A DNA stretch of 64,000 nt from NCBI RefSeq assembly GCF_002262875.1, contig NZ_NKYE01000010.1, forward strand, positions 62,001 through 126,000. Direction: 5' to 3'. Positions 56,295 to 64,000 of this stretch are shown piece after piece. Source of the DNA: Amycolatopsis antarctica (GTDB lineage: Bacteria > Actinomycetota > Actinomycetes > Mycobacteriales > Pseudonocardiaceae). Every line of letters begins with the position of its first letter. The first letter of the stretch is position 1. The position numbers and the translations under genes were made by a program. The notes beneath the pieces were generated by a model. The model was not told the origin of the DNA and did not search any database. It worked only from the letters and a program-made list of their open reading frames with translations.

Positions 56295-57743
56295 TCACGA
56301 TTCCCGATCGAGGACGCACTCGCCGACTCCTATCTCCGCGGGCCAGTCCAGCCCGAGTGCCCGTCCGACGGTGTCGCAGTCGTCCACCGGAACGGCGTGC
56401 ACCGCCAGTCCCATCGCCTTCGCGACGAGGTAGAGCGTCTGCTGCAACGCGCCGAAATGCGCCAGCGCGGTCGCGTAGGCGGCACCACCCAGTGCCCACG
56501 ACGTCCGGCCGGGCCGTGCGGTCACCGACAGCAGCGCCGCCGGTCGCGGCACGCTGCCCGCGGCGACCTTCGCCATGTCCAGCATCTCGGCCAGATCGGT
56601 ACGGTCGTCGTTGACGAGGGTGAGCGCATGACCCAGCGGATCGTAGTGGTAAATGCCGCGATCCAGCCCGGTGCACCGGTCGATGCTGAGGTACACCTCG
56701 AGTTCGTAGAGACACGCGACGTTGAAGTACGGCCGCTGCGAGGCCTCGTGTCCCGGCCCGAACGGCAGGTGCCCCGGCCCGATCGAACGGATCCGCGCGG
56801 CCCGGAACAGCAGCTCGCCCAGTTCTCGCAGAGACAGGCCGTCCCCGGAGAACTCCGGGCAGGTGTGGTCGGTCTCGAGCAGGGCGGTCAGCCCCGGTTC
56901 ACCGTGCCCGGTCCGGCCGGGCGCGGGACGGGGCAGCGCCACCGTCCGGCCGGGGGGTACCGGCTTGACGATCGGCGGCTGGGCATCCGTCGCCGGCGCC
57001 ATGTCCACCGGACCGTCGCCCTGCCGGGTGCGGCTCTTGCGGTGGAACGCGAGTTCGTGGTGCGACCAGGAGCGCAACGCGGGGTCCTCGTCCTCGGCGA
57101 AGCCGGCCCGGCCGTCGCCGACCAGTGCCACCCCGGCGGCCGTCAGGTACGCGACGATGTCGGCGACCACCCGGCCGTCGATCCCGGACCGCGCACCGAT
57201 CTCGGCGATCGACACCGGTGCCGCCAGCGCGGTGACCACCCGCACGGCCGCCTGCCCGCCGAGCGAGACGGTGAACCGGGACGCGGGCGATTCAAGCACC
57301 AGAGCGCCACCGTCCGGGCGGATGGTCGCGAAGCGGGACAGCCGGACGGGCGCACCGCCGGGCACCGGTTCCGGCCGGAACTCCGGTGCTTTCACCACCG
57401 GGATCAGCGACAGCAGCGGCGCCTGGCCGTCGCGGAGGCCGAGCGAGTGCACCACCGATCCGCTGAGCTGGTCGAGCACCTTCTCCAGCTCGGCACGTCC
57501 CGGGTACGCGACGTCGGTGTCCTCGGCGTTCCCGGTGCCGGCGGTGACGTTCTCCAGGGAGATCGGCCCGAGTCGCATGCGCCGCAGGGCCTCACGGACC
57601 ACCCGGTCCGCACCGCCGAGGTCGAACTCGCCCCAGCGGGTGACGACCACCAGGGACTCGTCGCCGGCTCCGACCTCGACCAGCACGTCCTGCCGGAGTG
57701 ACCACAGGCGGATCGTCGCCGCCTGCGCGTCATCGGTTTCCAT
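56295..57743 (-). CDS. SagB-type azoline dehydrogenase
   Basis: FMN enzyme that oxidises thiazolines/oxazolines in a ribosomal peptide to thiazoles/oxazoles. The catalytic nitroreductase-like domain occupies about residues 290-482: FSGDGLSLRELGELLFRAARI at its start, RPYFNVACLYELEVYLSIDRC, GIYHYDPLGHALTLV, and PAEIGVGECV at the end. The N-terminal ~240 residues (winged-helix-like, IAEIGARSGIDGRVVADIVAYL) are the usual SagB extension that docks on the modification complex. ATG at 57743 with GGAGGAG six bases upstream; 53 bases follow the cyclodehydratase stop. Confidence 0.88.
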   Translation of the reverse strand: METDDAQAATIRLWSLRQDVLVEVGAGDESLVVVTRWGEFDLGGADRVVREALRRMRLGPISLENVTAGTGNAEDTDVAYPGRAELEKVLDQLSGSVVHSLGLRDGQAPLLSLIPVVKAPEFRPEPVPGGAPVRLSRFATIRPDGGALVLESPASRFTVSLGGQAAVRVVTALAAPVSIAEIGARSGIDGRVVADIVAYLTAAGVALVGDGRAGFAEDEDPALRSWSHHELAFHRKSRTRQGDGPVDMAPATDAQPPIVKPVPPGRTVALPRPAPGRTGHGEPGLTALLETDHTCPEFSGDGLSLRELGELLFRAARIRSIGPGHLPFGPGHEASQRPYFNVACLYELEVYLSIDRCTGLDRGIYHYDPLGHALTLVNDDRTDLAEMLDMAKVAAGSVPRPAALLSVTARPGRTSWALGGAAYATALAHFGALQQTLYLVAKAMGLAVHAVPVDDCDTVGRALGLDWPAEIGVGECVLDRES

Positions 57744-57796
57744 GGCGGCTCCTCCGGCACGTCCGTCGTCGGTCACCTGAGGCCCGGGGCCGGGCC

Positions 57797-60073
57797 TCAC
57801 AGGAACAGGGGGATCGGGTTGAGGTCGCCGTAGGCGCGGGGTTCGACCAGTCTGCCCAGCGCGACAGGCACGTCGTAAAGCCTGCCGGGGGCGAACCGCG
57901 CCCAGAACGAGCGCAGGCCCGGCACGATCACCTTCACCACCGGAAGCCCGACGTCCGGGCGGGTCTGGTCCAGCACCAGGGTCTCCAGGCCGTGCCCGGC
58001 GAACGCGCGGACGAGGGCGTCGACGTCGTCGCGCACGTCCGGCCGCCGGACGTGGCGGTAGTCGGCCGGAACCCTCGCACGCAGACGCCGGTCCGGGAGC
58101 AGGTAGGGCTGGTTGGCCACGGTCGCCTCGGCCAGCCAGCGCCTGGTGTCCGGGTCCTCGGCGGGGGTGGCACCGGGCAGTACGCCGGGCAGGAGCTGGT
58201 TCAGTTCGGTCAGGGCGCGGCGCAGCGCCGTGTGCGGGTCGAGGTGCGCGCCGAAGCCGAGGACGATCCGTTCCCGTGGCGAGCGGGTGTCCCGGGAGAT
58301 CGCCGCCATCACCGGGATCCCGAGGTCCGAGGTCACGTCCAGCACCCATATCTCGCGGCACATCCCGGCATAGTGCGCTCGCAGTTCGTTCATCCACGGG
58401 TCGCCGAACGCCGCGATGTCCACCGCGGGCGCGATCGTCCGGTTGTACCACCACAGCGCGACCGCGTCCCGCTCGACGAGTTCCAGTGCGCCCTGCAGGA
58501 CCGCGTCCTCCAGGCTGCTCCCGGCGGCGTTGCCGTTGGAGTCGGCGTGCACGCACCGGGCCGGGCCGCCGGAGGGGGCGCCGAAGTACAGCAGGCCGGT
58601 GGGCAGCAGCCGGTGCCGTCCGCCGGTGAGCGACCAGACCGGCGTCCAGTCCATCTCCTGGTCCTCGTCCACCGGGTCCGGAACGTGGTTGAACGGGGAG
58701 TGCTCCGGGTTCCAGCGCTCCCGCCCGGCGTACTGGCGCGGGTCGAACAGCATGCACTCGTTCGGATGGATCGCCTGCGCGCCAAGGGAACGCACACTTC
58801 CCCGAACGCGGTGCTCATCGCCGTGGAAGTTCCCGGAGTACCGTTCCACCGCCTCGCAGAGCGCGCCGACCTCGGCGTCGAGCGGGGTGGTTCCCTTGCC
58901 ACCGTTGGACGAACGCAGGCTCGCCGTGAGGTTGTCCAGACCGGTGACCCCGCGAGTCAGGTTCGGGCCGGAGTAGTACGAGTTGACGAACGGCGGCACC
59001 GACGGGTCCCTGGTGATCTCCTTGATGATCCCGGTGACCGGACTGACCAGGTGCCGGTAGCGCTCCAGCACCTCTCCCGGGGTCATCGTCCGGTGGCCAC
59101 CCCCGTCGCGGACCGGGACCTTCGCCGCGGGCAGCAGGCGAACGGGCCGGAGGGTGGACGCCGCGACCAGACCGGGATCGCCGCACTCGGAACACTGCGG
59201 GCGGGCGCGGAGTTCGTGGAGCTGACCGTTGAGATCGAGGGTGTCGAGGGTCCAGACACAGCGCTGCCCGCGATAGCGATGGCCCGCCAGCCACTTCGAC
59301 GCCTCCAGCGCGATGAGGTGCGCGGCACCGGAAGTCAGCGAGGGCACCGAGATCGCGGGCCTCGGCGCGGGGCCCACGTGGCCGAGCGCGGCCTGCACAC
59401 AGGCCTCGGCGTTGCGGTGCTCCCACAACCGGTGGCTCAGGCAGTGCCAGCAGCCGGCACCCTCCTGCTGGAACATCGGGCCGATCCACACCTGGGCTCC
59501 GACCGGCTTGGCAAGCAGCCAGGGACGGCCCGCCGCGCGATGCGCCGTGTCGATCTCGGCCAGCCGCGGGTCGAGGTAGTCGTCGCAGAGGACCACCGAG
59601 ACCCGGGCGTCGCCGGGGGCCGCACCCTCGGCCACCTCCAGCCCGGCCTGGTCCAGTGCCTTGCGCACCGAAACGGTGTCGGTGTGCCTGCCCAGGGTCC
59701 GCAGGGCGACCCGGCCGGTGGCGTTGCGGGTGGCGACGGCGCCGGAGTCCACTCCGCAGGCGTCCCAGTAGGCGAGGGCGCGGTCGTCGATCCCATGCAC
59801 GGCCGGGGCGCGGGGGGTGACCAGGCCGGCGTCGACGAGCTGCGCCACCAGTGCCGCGACCTGCTCCGGCGCCAGGCCACCCGGCCTGGCCCGGAGCAGG
59901 CCGTCCAGATCCCGGGTGCCGTCGAGCAGTGCGGCCAGCGCCGCGATCCGCGATCCGCGCAGCGCGGTGACGCCCCGCTCGGAGAACAGGAACGCGCCCT
60001 CGCCCTCACGTATCTCGGCGCGCAGATGACGCTTGAAACCGAGCAGCTCCGCCGTTTCGGCACCCGTGGACAT
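57797..60073 (-). CDS. E1-like / YcaO fusion cyclodehydratase for azole peptide synthesis
   Basis: Binds the precursor peptide and cyclises Cys/Ser/Thr to azolines using ATP. Of 758 residues, about 1-310 are the E1-like leader-binding part with a zinc site (Cys208, Cys211, Cys294, Cys297 in GCWHC and CSECG). About 330-758 are YcaO, with the ATP-binding helices EVGALCEAVER (401-411) and ALELVERDA (529-537). It ends LNPIPLFL, resembling the proline-rich C-terminus needed by azoline-forming YcaOs. The fused SagC-SagD arrangement is typical of linear azol(in)e peptides and thiopeptides. One base separates it from the precursor gene stop. Confidence 0.93.
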   Translation of the reverse strand: MSTGAETAELLGFKRHLRAEIREGEGAFLFSERGVTALRGSRIAALAALLDGTRDLDGLLRARPGGLAPEQVAALVAQLVDAGLVTPRAPAVHGIDDRALAYWDACGVDSGAVATRNATGRVALRTLGRHTDTVSVRKALDQAGLEVAEGAAPGDARVSVVLCDDYLDPRLAEIDTAHRAAGRPWLLAKPVGAQVWIGPMFQQEGAGCWHCLSHRLWEHRNAEACVQAALGHVGPAPRPAISVPSLTSGAAHLIALEASKWLAGHRYRGQRCVWTLDTLDLNGQLHELRARPQCSECGDPGLVAASTLRPVRLLPAAKVPVRDGGGHRTMTPGEVLERYRHLVSPVTGIIKEITRDPSVPPFVNSYYSGPNLTRGVTGLDNLTASLRSSNGGKGTTPLDAEVGALCEAVERYSGNFHGDEHRVRGSVRSLGAQAIHPNECMLFDPRQYAGRERWNPEHSPFNHVPDPVDEDQEMDWTPVWSLTGGRHRLLPTGLLYFGAPSGGPARCVHADSNGNAAGSSLEDAVLQGALELVERDAVALWWYNRTIAPAVDIAAFGDPWMNELRAHYAGMCREIWVLDVTSDLGIPVMAAISRDTRSPRERIVLGFGAHLDPHTALRRALTELNQLLPGVLPGATPAEDPDTRRWLAEATVANQPYLLPDRRLRARVPADYRHVRRPDVRDDVDALVRAFAGHGLETLVLDQTRPDVGLPVVKVIVPGLRSFWARFAPGRLYDVPVALGRLVEPRAYGDLNPIPLFL

Positions 60074-60074
60074 G

Positions 60075-60254
60075 TTAGGCCGCCACCTCGTCCAGACGGC
60101 TCCAGGTGCAACTGCACACGGAAGTCAGATTCTCGGGGTTGCACCAGTTGTCGAATGTGTTGATAATAAGCTCGACGGAATTCGAAGTGGTTTCCGATTC
60201 ACGGGACGTGGCAACGAAGTCCGTGATGTTGATGACCTTGCCGTCGTTGTTCAT
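60075..60254 (-). CDS. Precursor peptide of an azol(in)e-containing RiPP (59 aa)
   Basis: Short gene directly upstream of the cyclodehydratase, one base apart. The ATG at 60254 has GGGAG six bases upstream; a frame-open ATG 108 bases earlier has no Shine-Dalgarno. The first ~36 residues are a hydrophilic leader (MNNDGKVINITDFVATS...). The rest contains the candidate core CNPENLTSVCSCTWSR (residues 38-53), followed by LDEVAA. Cyclisable residues are Cys38, Thr44, Ser45, Cys47, Ser48, Cys49, Thr50 and Ser52. There is no GG leader cleavage motif. Start and core boundary are inferred. Confidence 0.8.
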   Translation of the reverse strand: MNNDGKVINITDFVATSRESETTSNSVELIINTFDNWCNPENLTSVCSCTWSRLDEVAA

Positions 60255-60525
60255 CAGAACTCCCAGAGGTGGAGGGCTGGTGTTGATTGGGTTCTCGAAT
60301 CCTCTGGGTTCTCCCGCCCTGCGACCAGTGCGCGGATCATGGGTGCCGTATGTGTTCTTCATATCGGGTACGGATTAATACACGTCGCTTCTGGTGCCAC
60401 TGTCACTGCCACTACCAGGCACATTCTGCCAATCTTCGACCAACGCACGACCGTCGCCGGAAAAGAGCCGAATCGGGCCCGGCGGAATCGGGTCGGGATG
60501 CGAGTCGAACTGGGAGGCGCCTGTC
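60255..60525. promoter_or_regulatory. Divergent promoter region, peptide operon / SARP gene
   Basis: 271 bases separate the precursor start (minus) from the SARP start (plus). The stretch is AT-richer than the rest of the window, especially 60340-60390, as expected for promoters. SARP proteins bind direct heptamer repeats next to -10 boxes; I could not define a clear pair by eye. Confidence 0.5.
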
Positions 60526-61365
60526 ATGCACACCGAGATCGCAGGCTGGGACGGAACGGGAAGTACCGCGCCCCAGTACGACGGACCGGCGCCGGGCACG
60601 GTGTCGTTCACCCTCCTCGGCCCGCTGGAAGTGCTCAAGAACGGGCAGGATTTCGCGCCCACCGCACCGAAGATGCTGCAGTTGCTGGCGATGCTGCTGC
60701 TCCGGCCCGGCCGGATCGTGCAGATCGACTCCATCATCCAGGAGCTCTGGGCGAACGAGCCCCCGCGCAGCGTCCGGACCACCATGCAGACCTACGTCTA
60801 CCAGTTGCGCAAGTGCATCGAGCAGAACGGTCTCGCCCCGGACGGCGACGCCCTGCTGGTCACCAGGACGCCCGGCTACGTCTTCCGGGTGGAACCGGCC
60901 CAGGTGGACGTGTTCACCTTCAACCGGCTCTGCGAACTGGGCCGCCGTTCACTTGACGCGGGCCGGTACGCCGAGGCCGCACAGTCGTTCCGTTCCGCGC
61001 TGTCGCTGTGGTCCGGCCCGCCGATGGCGAACGTGAGCTGCGGGCCGGTGCTGTCCGCGTACGCGGTCGAACTGCAGGAGCGCAGGCGCAACGCGCAGCA
61101 CCTGCGCATCCAGGCCGAGATCGAGGGCGGGATGCACCGCGACCTGATCGGCGAGCTCCGTTCACTGGTCACCGCCAATCCGCTCGACGAGGGGCTGCAC
61201 GGCCAGCTCATGCGCGTGCTGGGCAGAAGCGGCCGCCGCTCCGACGCGATGGCCACCTATCGCGCGCTGCGCGCCCGGCTCAACTCCGAACTCGGGGTGG
61301 ATCCCTGCGACGAACTCCAGTCGTTGCACCACGATCTGCTCTCCGCGGGCGAACCCGCGGCCTGA
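60526..61365 (+). CDS. SARP-family transcriptional activator
   Basis: A 279-residue activator of the AfsR/DnrI/RedD family. An OmpR-like winged helix (about 25-110: FTLLGPLEVLKNGQDFAPTAPKMLQLLAMLLLRPGRIVQID, then ELWANEPPRSVRTTMQTYVYQLRK) is followed by a bacterial transcriptional activation domain (FTFNRLCELGRRSLDAGRYAEAAQSFRSALSLW to the end). ATG at 60526 with GGGAGG eight bases upstream; the in-frame upstream part is dismissed. Divergent from the precursor gene and thus the best candidate for its pathway-specific activator; it might also act on the enediyne genes. Confidence 0.92.
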   Translation: MHTEIAGWDGTGSTAPQYDGPAPGTVSFTLLGPLEVLKNGQDFAPTAPKMLQLLAMLLLRPGRIVQIDSIIQELWANEPPRSVRTTMQTYVYQLRKCIEQNGLAPDGDALLVTRTPGYVFRVEPAQVDVFTFNRLCELGRRSLDAGRYAEAAQSFRSALSLWSGPPMANVSCGPVLSAYAVELQERRRNAQHLRIQAEIEGGMHRDLIGELRSLVTANPLDEGLHGQLMRVLGRSGRRSDAMATYRALRARLNSELGVDPCDELQSLHHDLLSAGEPAA

Positions 61366-61656
61366 CGTGCCGTCCGGCGATCGGCGGAGAGGGAGCAGGT
61401 GAGGCGCAGATGCCCGGAACCCGTACACCGTCCGGCGGGGACGTCCGCCCCGCGGCGAGCCCACCCCGGCCGTCCCGGCCACACCGTCCGCGCGCCCCTT
61501 GAGCGCCCGCCGTGCGGGAATCGAGTGGCGCTCGAGCGGACACGCACACGCTGTCCGCGTCGAGACGCGGAACCCGCGCGGCACCTCGCATCGCCTCCGT
61601 ACCCCGAAACACACCGATACAACGATGCTCTCGCATGGAAAAGTGAGGATTGACGT
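61366..61656. other. Intergenic region before the HxlR gene
   Basis: 291 bases. A 30-codon open frame from 61410 (Pro/Arg-rich) is not convincing. The last ~60 bases before 61657 are AT-richer and probably contain the promoter of the HxlR gene. Confidence 0.35.
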
Positions 61657-62340
61657 ATGACTGGTCGAACGTACGGACAGTATTGCGGCCTCGCCCGCGC
61701 CCTGGAGCTGGTCGGTGAGCGCTGGGCGATGCTCGTCGTCCGGGATCTCGTTCTCGGTCCCAAGCGCTACACCGATCTGCGGGAAACGCTGCACCGGATT
61801 CCACCCAGCATGCTCTCGGCCCGGTTGAACGAGCTGGAACAGGCCGGGGTGGTCCGCCGCCGCGTACTCGCCAACCTCGACGCCGCGGTCGTCTACGAGC
61901 TGACGGAATACGGCAGTGAACTGGAGACGATCGTGCTCCAGCTCGGCCTGTGGGGCGCCCGCTCCCTCGGCGAGCCCGGTGCGGACGATATCTTCACCGT
62001 CGACTCGGCGATCCTGTCGCTGTACACGATCTTCCGGCCGGAGGCCGCCATCGGGCTGCGCGCGACGTACCAGGTGCACTACGGGCCCGGCATCGTCGTG
62101 CACGCGATGGTCGACGACGGCGTGCTGAAGGTCTCGGAGGGCGCGCATCCCGACGCCGATGTCGTGATCGAGGCGATGGGGCCGTTCAAGCAGGTGCTGA
62201 CCGGTGACCTGAGCCCGGGTGACGCCGTGGCGATGGGCCTGCTGCGGGTGACCGGTGACAGCGCCCTGCTGGACCGGTTCGGCGACCTGTTCCACATCCC
62301 GCCCGCCCCGCTGCCGGTCGAGGGGCTGGCCGTGCGCTGA
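61657..62340 (+). CDS. HxlR-family regulator fused to an SCP2-like domain
   Basis: A 227-residue protein with an N-terminal HxlR winged helix (YCGLARALELVGERWAMLVVRDLVLGPKRYTDLRETL, then RIPPSMLSARLNELEQAGVV; about 8-95) and a C-terminal sterol-carrier-like ligand domain (about 120-227: YQVHYGPGIVVHAMVDDGVLKV). Such fusions probably sense a hydrophobic ligand. Not obviously tied to either biosynthetic region; it has its own strong terminator. Confidence 0.88.
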   Translation: MTGRTYGQYCGLARALELVGERWAMLVVRDLVLGPKRYTDLRETLHRIPPSMLSARLNELEQAGVVRRRVLANLDAAVVYELTEYGSELETIVLQLGLWGARSLGEPGADDIFTVDSAILSLYTIFRPEAAIGLRATYQVHYGPGIVVHAMVDDGVLKVSEGAHPDADVVIEAMGPFKQVLTGDLSPGDAVAMGLLRVTGDSALLDRFGDLFHIPPAPLPVEGLAVR

Positions 62341-62400
62341 TCGGCGGGGCGGCGCGTCCGCCCCGCCGTGCCAGTCCCGCCGTGCCCGCCTCGCGGGCGA

Positions 62401-62446
62401 GCTCCGGGCCGATGACGACGCACACCGTCCGTCATCGGCCCGGAGC
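62401..62446 (+). terminator. Rho-independent-like terminator after the HxlR gene
   Basis: Seventeen-base perfect arms (62401-62417 and 62430-62446) with a 12-base loop, followed by CATTTTC, which gives a short U-run. The most textbook terminator in the window. Confidence 0.85.
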
Positions 62447-62510
62447 CATTTTCGCCGTTCCGGACTCAGCGTTAACACCGACGTCGTACGCTGGGTCCTT
62501 TCGTCGTCAC

Positions 62511-62561
62511 TTAAGCCATCTAATGTCGCCAACAAACACAAGTTGAGACATTCTATGCTTA
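62511..62561. promoter_or_regulatory. Inverted repeat upstream of the ROK gene (candidate operator)
   Basis: Left half AAGCCATCTAATGTC (62513-62527) and right half GACATTCTATGCTTA (62547-62561) are near-complementary around a 19-base spacer, in an unusually AT-rich stretch 33 bases before the ROK start. Position and symmetry fit an autoregulatory site for the ROK repressor. Confidence 0.5.
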
Positions 62562-62593
62562 GGAACTCCTCACGACCACGAAAGAAGGGGACC

Positions 62594-63868
62594 ATGGCAA
62601 CGCGGTTGACCGCCGATCTGCCGAACGTCGAGCTGCTCGACAGCTACGGACGGCTGCTCGATCTCGTGCGCACCCGCGAGGCCGTGACCAGACCCGAACT
62701 GAGCAGTCGCACCGGCCTCGGCCGGACCGCGATCACCCAGCGCACCACCGTCCTGCTCGACGCCGGACTGCTGGAGGAGGGCGAGCTCAACGCCTCCACC
62801 GGCGGCAGGCAGGCACGGTCGCTGCGCTTCGCCAAGGACGCGGGCCGGATCCTCTGCGCCGAACTGGGCGCCACCGGCTTCACCGCCGGCATCACCGACC
62901 TGACCGGCTCCGTCCTGGCGTCCCGGCACGTCGAGTGCGCGATCGCGCAGGGCCCCGAGCTCGTGCTGGACGAGGTCGAGAAGATCCTGGACGAACTGCT
63001 GGCCACCGAGGGCTGCGCACCGGAAGACGTCTGGGGCGTCGGCGTCGGTGTTCCGGGACCGGTCGAGTTCGCCACCGGCCGCCCCTCGGAACCACCGATC
63101 ATGCCCGGCTGGAACAACTTCGGCGTCCGCGAGCGTCTCGGTGCGCGATTCCAGGCGCCGGTGTGGGTGGACAACGAGGTGAACCTGCTCTGCCTCGGCG
63201 AACTCCGCACTCCCGGCGCGTCGGTCGGCGGCGAACTCCTCTACATCAAGATCGGCACCGGCATCGGGGCCGGGATCAGCAGTGCCGGGCAGCTCCACCG
63301 CGGCGCGCAGGGCTGCGCCGGCGACATCGGCCACGCCGCCGTCTCCGACGACAGCGCCGTCATCTGCCGCTGCGGCAAGACCGGCTGCCTGGAGGCGCTG
63401 GCGGGCGGGGCGGCGCTGGCGCGGGACGCCGAGGCGCTGGCCGGAGGCGGGCACAGCGAACCGCTCGCCCGTATCCTGCGCGAGAACGGCTCGCTCACCA
63501 GCATCGACGTCGCCGCGGCCGCGCAGGCGGGCGACCACCAGGCGGTGCAGCTTCTGACCCAGGCGGGCAAACGCATCGGCGCGATGCTGGCCACGCTGGT
63601 CAACTTCTACAACCCGCAGGTCATCCTGCTCGGCGGCCGGGTATCCGACGCGGGCGACCTGTTCCTAGCCAGCATCCGGGAAACCATCTACCGGCGCTCG
63701 CTCCCCCTGTCCACCAGGGAACTGCGCATCGACCGGGCCCGCCTCGGCGACGAGGGCGGACTGATCGGCGCGGCCTACATGGTGCTCGACGAGCTGTTCG
63801 CCGTCCACTACTTCGGCGACTGGTTGCCCGCGGGCTCGCCGGCGGGCATGCCACACCTGACCGGCTGA
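62594..63868 (+). CDS. ROK-family transcriptional repressor
   Basis: A 424-residue protein with an N-terminal winged helix (TRPELSSRTGLGRTAITQRTTVLLDAGLL; about 30-65) and a ROK sugar-kinase-like domain. The zinc motif ICRCGKTGCLEAL is intact, and WGVGVGVPGPV and LLYIKIGTGIGAGI are the phosphate and sugar-binding blocks. It probably represses sugar-uptake genes in response to a sugar. ATG at 62594 with GAAGGGG upstream. No transport genes are visible on this side, so its targets lie outside the window. Confidence 0.9.
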   Translation: MATRLTADLPNVELLDSYGRLLDLVRTREAVTRPELSSRTGLGRTAITQRTTVLLDAGLLEEGELNASTGGRQARSLRFAKDAGRILCAELGATGFTAGITDLTGSVLASRHVECAIAQGPELVLDEVEKILDELLATEGCAPEDVWGVGVGVPGPVEFATGRPSEPPIMPGWNNFGVRERLGARFQAPVWVDNEVNLLCLGELRTPGASVGGELLYIKIGTGIGAGISSAGQLHRGAQGCAGDIGHAAVSDDSAVICRCGKTGCLEALAGGAALARDAEALAGGGHSEPLARILRENGSLTSIDVAAAAQAGDHQAVQLLTQAGKRIGAMLATLVNFYNPQVILLGGRVSDAGDLFLASIRETIYRRSLPLSTRELRIDRARLGDEGGLIGAAYMVLDELFAVHYFGDWLPAGSPAGMPHLTG

Positions 63869-63916
63869 CCGCGCACCCCCGTACCGCGACCGGACCCGTC
63901 GTCATACCCTTGGGCT

Positions 63917-64000
63917 ATGGCCCCACCCGATCTGGAATCCTTGCGGCTGCTGGTGCTCGTCGGCGAGTTCGGCAGCATCGGGCAGGCGGCCACCTCGCTC
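63917..64000 (+). CDS. LysR-family regulator, N-terminus only (cut by window edge)
   Basis: The last 84 bases encode MAPPDLESLRLLVLVGEFGS followed by IGQAATSL, the start of a LysR winged helix. The ATG at 63917 has no Shine-Dalgarno, so a leaderless transcript is possible. Only 28 residues are present. Confidence 0.7.
   Translation, partial: MAPPDLESLRLLVLVGEFGSIGQAATSL

Noticed and set aside
57698..60163. 821-codon plus-strand open frame
   Set aside because: Antisense shadow of the YcaO fusion gene; no recognisable protein sequence.
60255..60362. Longer precursor peptide starting at 60362
   Set aside because: The extra 36 residues are Pro/Gly/Arg-rich, there is no Shine-Dalgarno before that ATG, and the inner ATG has GGGAG at proper distance.
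61410..61502. 30-aa Pro/Arg-rich peptide gene
   Set aside because: No good Shine-Dalgarno spacing, low complexity, and no context; more likely chance.
1..64000. tRNA or rRNA genes
   Set aside because: I saw no cloverleaf-like segment with the conserved GTTCRANNC arm, and no rRNA stretches.

Overview
The window is very GC-rich throughout, uses many GTG and some TTG starts, overlaps genes through ATGA/GTGA junctions, and carries typical actinobacterial families (LigC-type ligase, DUF222/HNH protein, SARP, DesK/DesR-type two-component pair, ROK and HxlR regulators). It comes from an actinomycete; the sequence alone does not fix the genus. Most of it (about 1-53 kb) is a large part of a C-1027/kedarcidin-type enediyne biosynthetic cluster. 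About 54-61 kb is a separate, compact gene set for an azol(in)e-containing ribosomal peptide. The right edge is ordinary regulators.

Layout. 1-0.9 kb: end of a LigC ATP-dependent ligase, separated by a strong hairpin from the cluster. 1-12 kb (minus strand): beta-tyrosine operon, namely epoxide hydrolase, membrane acyltransferase, solute-binding-like protein, free-standing condensation enzyme, type II carrier protein, adenylation enzyme with dead flanking domains, and MIO tyrosine 2,3-aminomutase. 12.0-12.5 kb: divergent control region with four tandem 22-bp repeats facing an MHS-type transporter. 14-22.4 kb: a set matching benzoxazolinate synthesis (amidotransferase, O-methyltransferase, P450, aminodeoxyisochorismate synthase, flavodoxin-fold dehydrogenase, two PaaK-type adenylating enzymes). 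22.4-27.2 kb: small unknown protein, carrier-bound substrate halogenase, cation/proton antiporter and HpaB-type hydroxylase. 27-29.7 kb: DUF222-HNH gene and a gene-poor stretch that look like an insertion. 29.7-53.8 kb (all minus): serine hydrolase, DHA2 efflux pump, flavin monooxygenases, SgcJ-type protein, an oxidoreductase block (GMC enzyme, DUF5987-like partner, two AhpD-like proteins, two small membrane proteins), the P450-E5-E4-E3 enediyne cassette with a second DUF1702 protein, an AraC regulator and a small Cys-rich protein.

How it works together (inference from C-1027 precedent). Tyrosine becomes beta-tyrosine, is adenylated and loaded on the 90-aa carrier, chlorinated and hydroxylated there, and then esterified by the condensation enzyme to a diol made on the enediyne core by the epoxide hydrolase. 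Chorismate is diverted to aminodeoxyisochorismate and 3-enolpyruvoylanthranilate, hydroxylated, methylated and activated by adenylation to give a benzoxazolinate-like acyl group. Efflux is covered by at least three transporters. The iterative enediyne PKS, its thioesterase, the deoxysugar genes and an apoprotein gene are not in this window although nearly all other classes are; the cluster either continues elsewhere or is split.

The peptide system (56.3-60.3 kb) consists of a 59-aa precursor, an E1-like/YcaO fusion cyclodehydratase and a SagB-type dehydrogenase, flanked by a DesK-like kinase, its convergent response regulator and a SARP activator. It is the most likely undescribed system here.
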